The translations under genes and the position numbers were made by a program. Shown in pieces: positions 15,001 through 20,526 of a stretch of 20,526 nt of DNA (position 1 is its first letter; each line of letters starts with the position of its first letter). The notes beneath the pieces are model-generated. The model worked only from the letters and a program-made list of their open reading frames with translations, ran no database searches and was not told the DNA's origin. Origin of the DNA: Ignavibacteriaceae bacterium (lineage in GTDB: Bacteria; Bacteroidota; Ignavibacteria; Ignavibacteriales; Ignavibacteriaceae); the NCBI GenBank assembly GCA_025449775.1, contig JANWIS010000096.1:1-20526 (forward strand). Direction: 5' to 3'.

Positions 15001-15327
15001 GTCGAAACAATTTAGATAGCCGTTAACTGTTCCAATCCAGATTAATCCATCACTGTCTTCATAAAGAGCCGAAATAAAATTATCTGAAATAGAAGTTGAA
15101 TCTGATGGATCATTAGCAAAGACTTTAAAGTCATAACCATCGTACCTGTTCAATCCATCTATTGTACCAAACCATAAATAACCTTGTCTATCCTGCATTG
15201 TTGCAATGATTGTGCTTTGTGAAAGACCATCAGCATCAGTCAACTGGCTAAAAAAGTAATCGCCTGTTTCTGCATTTAACTGCCCGAGTAGAAAAAGAGT
15301 AAATATTGACTTCAGAATTTTTGACAT
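12094..15327 (-). CDS. Membrane sensor kinase: 14 Reg_prop repeats-Y_Y_Y-TM-HisKA_3-HATPase
   Basis: 1077 residues. A signal peptide (1-19, cut after Leu-Asn-Ala) sends the sensor domain to the periplasm. I count 14 propeller repeats of the type 'G.lWiGT..GGLn..d', their Trp-containing strands near residues 50, 95, 159, 207, 266, 321, 369, 418, 466, 514, 567, 615, 659 and 704 (last one degenerate). This matches two seven-bladed propellers. A Y_Y_Y domain follows (about 770-830), then one membrane helix (about 836-855), a coiled linker, and HisKA_3 with His878 in 'SDLHDNIGSGL'. The HATPase has 'EAINNAIKHS' (987-996), 'DDGHGF' (1018-1023) and 'GNGIKNM' (1031-1037). Unlike many Bacteroides sensors of this build, it has no receiver or AraC domain fused; the regulator is the separate gene 18 bp downstream. 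In related systems the propellers sense carbohydrates; the ligand here is unknown. No ribosome site is seen. Confidence 0.95.
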   Translation of the reverse strand: MSKILKSIFTLFLLGQLNAETGDYFFSQLTDADGLSQSTIIATMQDRQGYLWFGTIDGLNRYDGYDFKVFANDPSDSTSISDNFISALYEDSDGLIWIGTVNGYLNCFDRKKESFKRFYINNFFEVVSKPQAIFYNYPLAFSRNQINTVTSIVEDNQGFLWIGTWGNGIIKFDKKNKTGIHIFYEPKNPLSLDCNRITDIITDKDDQIWVATFGDGLNKLIQGSLEDDKLNSKIKPGFLHYKMNRNLKSSLSDDYVIALFEDKLGNIWIGTFSGGLNKLSVNEKKQPPEKAKFTRFMKTESNKQGLSDNTVMAIVQDFEGYIWIGTFGGGLDRFDTETESFTNFLKISSQAELFPDFEILSLFIDNSGILWVGSHLGEGVTKIQKSKLKFEIINRRSSENLKLNDDVVWALFKDEENNLWVGTYKGGLNFFNFKTNQKRIFNLSSENPNQISDNHIRSITEDRLGNIWIGTYSGGLNRIDKSRKEIEVFKNEPGNSNSLSANQVLDIYIESEKTIWVATFGGGLNKLTFNTNSSGEPIFKVFKHLSSDPASLSDDRIYTILKDEKGNFWIGTYGGGLNKFDEISGKFESYLPDPENPQSISNDKVLCLLESTSGDLWIGTSGGGLNKYLSETNSFKFYSQVQGLNSAVVYGILEDGNGNLWLSSDDGIFLFNPNTEKFTQFGIEDGVQSLEFSGGSYFKDSQGIMYFGGINGFNHFHPDSIVINSYLPSVVISNIHVMDEIIKGETDEIILSYDQNFISFEFSALDFSAPNRNKYSYILEGFQKEWMFTDGKRRTATYTNLPSGEFVFRVKGTNSDGIWNENALSIRIIINPPIWQTWWFVTLIIVLISFFIYYLGTIRIKNQLEIEKLKLKIASDLHDNIGSGLTEISILSELAERDKNNLGSSTKKDLQKISDTARYLVDSMSDIVWVVNPQRDSLRDLIIKLKDSYNEFFSSIGISFQVNNVEKSDDIKLPMEYKQNLLLMFKEAINNAIKHSSCKKIILEAFYKNDIIEIILKDDGHGFDSNTNSLGNGIKNMEARSKKLSGNLKLVSENGKGTTISFSGKLGKVNRFKSLFD

Positions 15328-15589
15328 TAGCGTTGGCTTTATTGAACACGATGAAATATAATAAATTACTTTTTATTTTTACTGACAATTACACAACCGG
15401 TATTCGGCTAATTCCAATAACAGTTTTGATTGGTTTTTGTAAATAATCTTAAGAGATATAATTTATTCTCTGATTTTAAAGGAAATACTTTGAAATACAT
15501 TGGTTCAGGAGAAACGGGATTATTATCTTGATAGGAAAATAAATTCCAATATGTTATGAACAGAAATAATTTATAAGAAAATCAGCCGA
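15328..15589. other. Divergent intergenic region between sensor kinase and radical SAM gene
   Basis: 262 bp that must carry the promoters of two divergent units. It is very AT-rich. I find no full TAnnTTTG element, no recognisable riboswitch and no strong inverted repeat; a 5-bp inverted repeat (AGAGA at 15452-15456, TCTCT at 15467-15471) is too weak to name. Confidence 0.6.
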
Positions 15590-16636
15590 ATGAAAAAAGC
15601 ATTAACACTGGATACTATTAAGCGGTATTATTCGCTGAAGTCACATAAAATATATTCTCTGCCGATTGTAATACTTATGCCACACAGCAGGTGTAATTGC
15701 CGTTGTGTTATGTGTGATATATGGAAAGGAAATAATGATGTTAAGCAAATAAATGAAGCCGATGTTGAAAAGCTATTAGCTTCGCTGAAAAAATTCAATA
15801 CAAAATCAGTTGTGATGTCCGGTGGAGAAGCATTAATGCATCCGAATTTTTTCAAGCTGTGCGAAATTCTTAAAGGTAATAATATCAGTATAACTATTCT
15901 TTCAACAGGAATTCTGCTTCAGAAATATGCTGAAGAAATAATTTCGATGACAAATGAAGTAATAGTTTCTCTGGATGGATCGAAGGAAGTGCATGATAAA
16001 ATAAGAAATATTCCCAAAGCTTATGAAAAATTAAAAACAGGTGTTCAAGCAATTAAATCGCTTAAGAAAAATTATAGGGTTACAGGACGTTGTGTAATTC
16101 AGCGTTCAAACTTTTTTGATTTTCCGAATATCATTCAGGCTTCCAAAGAAATCGGGTTAGATCAAATAAGTTTTTTAACTGCCGATATCTCAACTGATGC
16201 ATTTAACAGACCGGAGTTATGGGGAGAAGCAAAAATCGAAGAGATAAGCTTATCACTTGAAGAGTTAAAACAATTTAAAGAAGTAATTGAAAAATTAATT
16301 CAAAGTCATTCACAAGATTTCAGCAGCGGATATATAGCCGAATCACCGGATAAAATACGCAGATTCTATTTCTACTATGGTGCATTTCATGGTTTAAATG
16401 ATTTTCCGCAAGTCAGGTGTAATGCCCCATGGGTTTCAACAGTTATAGAAGCTGATGGAAGTGTTCGTCCCTGTTTCTTCCATAAAAAAATCGGAAGCAT
16501 TTATGAAAATTCCTTATCTGATATTATTAATTCAGAAGAATCTATTTCATTCCGACAAAATCTTGACATGGATACTGACGCGATTTGCAGGAAGTGTGTC
16601 TGCTCGCTGAATCTTTCACCGCTCACGTCTCTATAA
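15590..16636 (+). CDS. Radical SAM/SPASM enzyme
   Basis: 348 residues, cytosolic. The radical SAM cluster Cys are Cys35, Cys39 and Cys42 (CX3CX2C, with another Cys at 37). 'SGGE' (77-80) binds the SAM amino group, and 'VSLDGSKEVHDKIRN' (126-140) is the usual mid-barrel segment. The C-terminal part is a SPASM-like domain for extra iron-sulfur clusters: Cys277 ('RCNAPW'), Cys295 after 'DGSVRP', and the group Cys333, Cys336 and Cys338. Enzymes of this build modify peptides, sugars or lipid precursors. Coupling to a membrane glycosyltransferase (stop and start share TAATG at 16634-16638) favours glycan or lipid work over peptide maturation, and no small precursor-peptide gene is seen beside it. 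No clear ribosome site is present at this ATG. Confidence 0.92.
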   Translation: MKKALTLDTIKRYYSLKSHKIYSLPIVILMPHSRCNCRCVMCDIWKGNNDVKQINEADVEKLLASLKKFNTKSVVMSGGEALMHPNFFKLCEILKGNNISITILSTGILLQKYAEEIISMTNEVIVSLDGSKEVHDKIRNIPKAYEKLKTGVQAIKSLKKNYRVTGRCVIQRSNFFDFPNIIQASKEIGLDQISFLTADISTDAFNRPELWGEAKIEEISLSLEELKQFKEVIEKLIQSHSQDFSSGYIAESPDKIRRFYFYYGAFHGLNDFPQVRCNAPWVSTVIEADGSVRPCFFHKKIGSIYENSLSDIINSEESISFRQNLDMDTDAICRKCVCSLNLSPLTSL

Positions 16637-17895
16637 TGTCTTTCTTCTCAAATAGAATTTTCAAAAAGGTTTCTCTATTCAAGGTTCAATTGCTTTGGGC
16701 GGCTGTATCAATACTTTTTTTATATTTTATATTTTTTGTAATTAGAAATGGCGACCGTTCAAGTCATGGTTTTGTAACCTATTATACTGCTTCAAAGCTT
16801 TTACTTGAGGGTGAGTCTGTCAGCAATTTTTATAATGATTATTGGTTTAGCAGTAAAGTTGGAAAATATGATCCGGGCATTTATGAAATCTATAGTGTTA
16901 ATCTTCCTACAACCTCATTTATTTTATTGCCGATTGCTTCTTTCGATTACAAAACTGCTCGTATAATCTGGACCTGTTTTAACGTAATAATCCTTTTTAT
17001 TACAATCACACTTATTACAAATAGTAATAGTCATAAAGGAATTTGGCTGCCGATAATATTAATTATTTTTTTTGTATACCAACCGTTGTACGTAAATTTT
17101 TCATACGGGCAGGTTTATATATTAATTTTATTTCTGTTAACACTAGTCTGGCTGGCATACAGAAGTGGTAAAGAAGAATGGTTAGGAATTATTATAGGAC
17201 TAATTTTTGTTCTCAAATCCACAACATTTATTCTGTGGATACTTTTACTGAATCAAAAAAAGTGGAAAAGTTTTGGCTGGTTGTTATTAACTATTGTGTT
17301 AATATTCTTTGTAACATTGCCATTTGTTGGACTGGATTCCTGGTTTGAATATATTAATAAACTTTCCAACTATAGTTCCAATCCATCTTTAAGTGTTACA
17401 GCGTATCAAACAGTCCACAGCTTTTTTAATCACATAACTTCTTATCATGAATATTGGAACCCTGAACCTATATTTGATCTGCCTGTTTTAGGAAAATCGT
17501 TAGCTATAATATTCAGCTTGATAATTTTGTCCCTGACAATTTACAATGTTTACAAGTTTAACAAACCAGACTTATCATTCGGAACTTTTATTATTGCAGG
17601 CGTAATATTAAATCCTGCGTCGATGGATTACCATTATATTTTAATAATAATCCCAATATTTATACTGCTCAATCATCTTGTAAATATTCGTTCAAATTTA
17701 TTGTGGATATGTTTTATAATTTCATTTTTATTAATTGCCACGAGGCTGCCATACATTTCACCAAAAGTTACAATTGGAATATGGGCATTATTTGCATATC
17801 CAAAATTATACGGAGCAATTGGTCTTTTTAGTTCGTCGTTGATTGTTTCTTATAAGTTGAAAATTAATGGTAAGCAACTGGAGTATTTGAGATGA
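16636..17895 (+). CDS. GT87-type (DUF2029) integral membrane glycosyltransferase
   Basis: About 419 residues from ATG 16636, whose first base is the last base of the upstream TAA. A longer reading from 16585 would overlap the radical SAM gene by 52 bp and adds a non-hydrophobic leader, so I reject it. The protein has a first helix at about 18-36, a periplasmic loop with 'FVTYYTASKLLLEGES' as in GT87/DUF2029 enzymes, and about ten more helices. The later 'NPASMDYHYILIIIP' segment is also typical of the family, which uses polyprenyl-phosphate sugars to glycosylate lipids or glycans in the periplasm. The usual acidic residue just before the 'YY.A' motif is not clear (Ser-His-Gly-Phe here), which may mark a divergent member. 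It ends 21 bp from the convergent methyltransferase gene. Confidence 0.85.
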   Translation: MSFFSNRIFKKVSLFKVQLLWAAVSILFLYFIFFVIRNGDRSSHGFVTYYTASKLLLEGESVSNFYNDYWFSSKVGKYDPGIYEIYSVNLPTTSFILLPIASFDYKTARIIWTCFNVIILFITITLITNSNSHKGIWLPIILIIFFVYQPLYVNFSYGQVYILILFLLTLVWLAYRSGKEEWLGIIIGLIFVLKSTTFILWILLLNQKKWKSFGWLLLTIVLIFFVTLPFVGLDSWFEYINKLSNYSSNPSLSVTAYQTVHSFFNHITSYHEYWNPEPIFDLPVLGKSLAIIFSLIILSLTIYNVYKFNKPDLSFGTFIIAGVILNPASMDYHYILIIIPIFILLNHLVNIRSNLLWICFIISFLLIATRLPYISPKVTIGIWALFAYPKLYGAIGLFSSSLIVSYKLKINGKQLEYLR

Positions 17896-17916
17896 GATTT
17901 CAGGATGCTTTTGTCT

Positions 17917-18603
17917 CTAAAATTTTTCTGTACTTCTGATATTAAAAATGAAATGTTCCTCTCCCCAGGTTTTTTTCTGATAAACTTCCACTAATGAAAA
18001 ACGGTATTCTTGTGCAATAGATTTGATCATATCAATTTCAGCTTCGTCGGATAAAATCATTATAACATTTGTATTTTCATAAATAAAATTTGCAAGCTGT
18101 GTAAACAGCTTACGAAAATACTGGAAATCGTTTCCACCAAACCATGCAAATTCCTTTTCACCAACCGGAGTTTTTTTATAGTAGGGAGGATTAATAATTA
18201 TATAATCATACCTTTTATGAGTAATATCATCGAACAGATCAGAGTGTATTGCTTCAACATATGCATCATTCATCTTCGAGTTCTTCTCAATATTGTAAAC
18301 AGCTGTTAAACTAATATCAGATGCAGTGACAAATCCGCCTTTCTTAGATGCATAAACAGATATTAATCCGGTACCGGCTCCAAGCTCAAGGATATATTTC
18401 TGGCTAAGATTAATTTGCTCAAGATATTTAAGTAAAAGCTTTGTGCTGAAAAAAAACCCCGGATGAAATACTCCAGGAAATATTGTGACATTAATATTTT
18501 TATACTTATAATTTCTTTCTTTGGACAGATAAGATTCTGAAAGCGGATGGAGAACTCTGAATGCAATTTTTTTTAGTATGCTCTTTTTTTTTACAGGCTT
18601 CAT
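17917..18603 (-). CDS. Class I SAM-dependent methyltransferase with NPPY motif
   Basis: 228 residues. A basic N-terminus (1-35) leads to a Rossmann-type methyltransferase. SAM-binding motif I is 'LELGAGTG' (72-79), the acidic residue ending strand 2 is Asp96 ('ASDIS'), and motif IV is 'NPPYYKK' (138-144). NPPY is typical of methyltransferases acting on planar nitrogen (PrmC, RsmC/TrmN6-like, adenine methyltransferases). It is shorter than PrmC and lacks its N-terminal helical domain. Its ATG overlaps the stop of the radical SAM gene (ATGA at 18603-18600), so the two are translationally coupled and probably act in one pathway. The target may be a small molecule or glycan intermediate despite the NPPY motif; that is inference from context. 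Confidence 0.87.
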   Translation of the reverse strand: MKPVKKKSILKKIAFRVLHPLSESYLSKERNYKYKNINVTIFPGVFHPGFFFSTKLLLKYLEQINLSQKYILELGAGTGLISVYASKKGGFVTASDISLTAVYNIEKNSKMNDAYVEAIHSDLFDDITHKRYDYIIINPPYYKKTPVGEKEFAWFGGNDFQYFRKLFTQLANFIYENTNVIMILSDEAEIDMIKSIAQEYRFSLVEVYQKKTWGEEHFIFNIRSTEKF

Positions 18604-20132
18604 TCCGTATAAAATCCTTCTACTTCCGGTCTACGATATTTAAGCCAGAACTTCTGTAAAGCTTTCAGTTCATATGGAAGACTATAAATTCCTTTCTTGT
18701 ATCGTAAAGAAGAGAGAGTGCGCATTGTCTTTCTCTGGAAGCTTGTCAATTTAAAATCAGACAGTGTAGGATAACGGGCATTTAAAACAGTTTCAAAATT
18801 TAAAATCTTATCAACCATCGCAGGTTGAAGCCATGGTGTTAGCGGATTTTTTCGTAAATCAAAATTCGCCCATTTCGGATCAAGCCAGTCTTCGAGCTTC
18901 TCAGGAAATCTGAAACCGGATTTTACTACTTCGTTATAGAGTTCTGATCCTTCAGTCGGAACCGGACTGTAAACATAAATTATTATTTCAGTGTTAGGAT
19001 TAATTTCTTTTATCTGTTTTATAAACCGAATGTCTTCATCGATCTGCTGCATAACTTTTTCAGGTGATTCAGCAGGCAAACCTAAAACGAATGAATATTC
19101 TGGTATGATATTAAACTCTTTCATCCGGGCTGCGAATGCTTTAATCTGTTCACCGGTTTGAGTTCCGCCTTTATCCATTTGTTTAAGAATTGCATCATTC
19201 CCGGTTTCTGCTCCAAAGAAGATCATCCTGCAGCCTGCTTCTCTCATTATTGCAAGAGATTCATCATCATATTTATTTATAGTATCAATCCTTCCTTCAC
19301 CCCACCAGATTATATTCTCATTCTTCACCAGCTTAGAAAATTCCACTGTTCGTTTTTCTGAAACAAAAAAATTATTATCGTGAAACTCGACTGCGTTTGT
19401 ACCATATTCTTCTTTTAGAAACTTGATATCATTATAAATTAAATGTGCAGATTTTCCTTTCCATCTTGCTTCGTAAATGGGAACAACTGCACAGAATGAA
19501 CAAGTAAACGGGCATCCTACACTTGAATGGTAAGCAGCAGTTTTTGTTCCTAAAAAAGTTTTTCCAAGGTAATATTTTAACGGGTAAAGTTCATTTAATT
19601 TTTTGTAAGGCAACGGAGGAAGTTTATCCTGGTCAAGAAGATCTGCTTTTGGAGTTCTGATAAACTCACCGTTCTTTTTAAAAATTATATTTTTAATTGA
19701 TGAAAGATCAGTTTCACCTTGCTTGCCGGAAAACATTTTTTCAATTGAATCAAGAAGATGTGGGAGTGCTTCATCACCCGGTCCATTAATTACATAATCA
19801 ACACAACCTGAATTTAGAACAGATTTATACTGATTGGAAGGGAAGTATCCTCCCCAGATATTAATAACATCGGGAAATTCTTCTCTGATTTTTTTTGTAA
19901 TAAGAATAGCTTGTTTTAACTGCATTCCGGGCATAACAGTGCAGCCAAAAAATTTAAATTTACCTGAAGATAAATAAGCATTTAATTTTTTCCATGGATC
20001 TCTCTCCAGGTTTCCATCCACAAATACATAATCATATTTACCTTCGATGGAAGCACCAACCTGTAGGATTGAATTCGGAATCCTGTGTTTTGAGTTTGCA
20101 CTCCTCGGGTTAAATAATATTATTTGATTCAT
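18600..20132 (-). CDS. B12-binding-type radical SAM enzyme
   Basis: 510 residues, cytosolic. Residues about 1-135 form a Rossmann-like cobalamin-binding-type domain ('VDGNLE' at 38-43, 'NIWGGYFPS' at 91-99, 'DYVINGPGDEALPHLL' at 112-127). The DxHxxG motif that supplies the cobalt-binding His is absent: the corresponding loop reads 'GCTVMPGMQLK' (63-73). The radical SAM cluster Cys are 207, 211 and 214 (CPFTCSFC). Later come 'GAETGND' and 'GLPAES', typical of this class. A C-terminal tail of about 120 residues is basic and aromatic-rich. Such enzymes methylate or rearrange unactivated carbons in lipids, sugars and natural products. The gene is coupled to the methyltransferase by ATGA and lies 26 bp downstream of the GT4 gene, so all three form one unit. 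No ribosome site is seen. Confidence 0.92.
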   Translation of the reverse strand: MNQIILFNPRSANSKHRIPNSILQVGASIEGKYDYVFVDGNLERDPWKKLNAYLSSGKFKFFGCTVMPGMQLKQAILITKKIREEFPDVINIWGGYFPSNQYKSVLNSGCVDYVINGPGDEALPHLLDSIEKMFSGKQGETDLSSIKNIIFKKNGEFIRTPKADLLDQDKLPPLPYKKLNELYPLKYYLGKTFLGTKTAAYHSSVGCPFTCSFCAVVPIYEARWKGKSAHLIYNDIKFLKEEYGTNAVEFHDNNFFVSEKRTVEFSKLVKNENIIWWGEGRIDTINKYDDESLAIMREAGCRMIFFGAETGNDAILKQMDKGGTQTGEQIKAFAARMKEFNIIPEYSFVLGLPAESPEKVMQQIDEDIRFIKQIKEINPNTEIIIYVYSPVPTEGSELYNEVVKSGFRFPEKLEDWLDPKWANFDLRKNPLTPWLQPAMVDKILNFETVLNARYPTLSDFKLTSFQRKTMRTLSSLRYKKGIYSLPYELKALQKFWLKYRRPEVEGFYTE

Positions 20133-20158
20133 GTTATATTAATTCTGCAACTAAATTA

Positions 20159-20526
20159 TTACATACCATAAATTCCTGCATATCGTTTTACAGTTTCGGC
20201 AAGTGGAAAAAGGTTTACACGGCTTAAATCCAATTTAACTGAAAGCAAATTTATTGAAATGATTATAAAATCCTTTTCATCCTGAGCAATAAGCCATTTT
20301 GGATGGTTTTGTGCATCACCGACGTTAAATGAAACTATATTCATTCCATTAACAAGTGCTTCGGCAAAAACAAAACCAAACCCTTCGAACTGTGACGGAT
20401 GAACTAATATTTTACTTCTTTGCATCAATTTAAAAATATCCAGGCGATTTAATAAGCCTGTAAATTCAAAGTTGTCAGCAAGTTTTTTTTCTTCCACCAT
20501 TCCTCTTAGCCTAGAAAACTCTGGTC
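20159..20526 (-). CDS. GT4-type glycosyltransferase, C-terminal part only (5' end outside window)
   Basis: The frame is open to the window edge, so the ATG at 20500 is internal: the residues before it ('FSRLRG') fit the family pattern that precedes 'NFEFTG'. The visible 122 codons are the C-terminal nucleotide-sugar-binding lobe of a GT-B glycosyltransferase of family 4. 'FTGLLNR', 'LVHPSQFEGFGFVFAEAL' with the EX7E pair that binds the donor, and a Gly-Asp turn ('NVGDAQNHPKW') appear in order. Members transfer a sugar from a nucleotide donor to lipid-linked glycans at the inner membrane. It is the first visible gene of the GT4-radical SAM-methyltransferase unit and supports a glycan-related role for that unit. 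Donor and acceptor cannot be inferred. Confidence 0.88.
   Translation of the reverse strand, partial: PEFSRLRGMVEEKKLADNFEFTGLLNRLDIFKLMQRSKILVHPSQFEGFGFVFAEALVNGMNIVSFNVGDAQNHPKWLIAQDEKDFIIISINLLSVKLDLSRVNLFPLAETVKRYAGIYGM

Noticed and set aside
12094..15327. Periodic repeats that could suggest a repeat array
   Set aside because: The period follows the propeller blades at protein level, with varied DNA; there are no direct repeats with spacers, so this is not a CRISPR or satellite array.
15485..15500. TACTTTG before the radical SAM gene, also seen in the minus strand upstream of the 88-residue gene
   Set aside because: It is one base short of TAnnTTTG and has no TTG at the right distance; not enough to call promoters.
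16585..16635. Longer start for the GT87 gene, giving a 436-residue protein
   Set aside because: It overlaps the radical SAM gene by 52 bp, adds a non-hydrophobic leader, and ignores the TAATG coupling at 16634-16638.

Overview
This AT-rich window looks like chromosome from a free-living Gram-negative bacterium of the Bacteroidota/Chlorobiota/Ignavibacteriota (FCB) group. Ignavibacteria is my best guess, from family content and style rather than from any phylogenetic marker. The pointers are a DUF4301 protein, a DUF4920 secreted protein, a two-propeller (14 Reg_prop repeat) sensor kinase with a Y_Y_Y domain, weak or absent Shine-Dalgarno sequences at many starts, and one good match to the Bacteroidota promoter type (TTG, 17 bp, TAnnTTTG). 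I see no rRNA, tRNA, insertion sequence, integrase, phage gene or CRISPR array.

Layout. 1-1531 (+): the 3' end of an unrecognised gene, a secreted DUF4920 protein, a hairpin terminator, and a small two-helix membrane protein. 1587-2663 (+): the tRNA 2-thiouridylase mnmA, ending 3 bp from a convergent small zinc-ribbon gene (2667-2894, -). 3182-9235 (-): a run of four genes, read right to left: a PLP-dependent ACC deaminase/D-cysteine desulfhydrase-like enzyme, a soluble PAS-PAS-HisKA_2 kinase, a soluble REC-PAS-PAS-HisKA kinase 15 bp after it, and a POT-like major facilitator transporter. 9318-10898 (+): a DUF4301 protein whose motifs resemble UDP-sugar pyrophosphorylases. 10972-15327 (-): the large periplasmic-propeller sensor kinase, its NarL/LuxR-type response regulator 18 bp downstream, and a small helical protein of unknown function whose upstream region carries two related 7-2-7 palindromes. 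15590-17895 (+): a radical SAM/SPASM enzyme coupled by a TAATG overlap to a GT87-type membrane glycosyltransferase. 17917-20526 (-): a family 4 glycosyltransferase cut by the window end, a B12-binding-type radical SAM enzyme, and a class I methyltransferase joined to it by an ATGA overlap.

How the genes may work together. The window has two signalling modules. One is soluble: two PAS kinases with a receiver but no DNA-binding output, so a partner elsewhere is needed. The other is a classical membrane sensor with a LuxR regulator, possibly acting on the palindromes just behind the regulator gene. The right-hand end (15590 to the edge) looks like part of a glycan or glycolipid assembly and modification locus: two radical SAM enzymes, two glycosyltransferases of different fold types and a methyltransferase in two tightly packed convergent units. 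This is the strongest candidate for an undescribed pathway, but no product can be read from the sequence.
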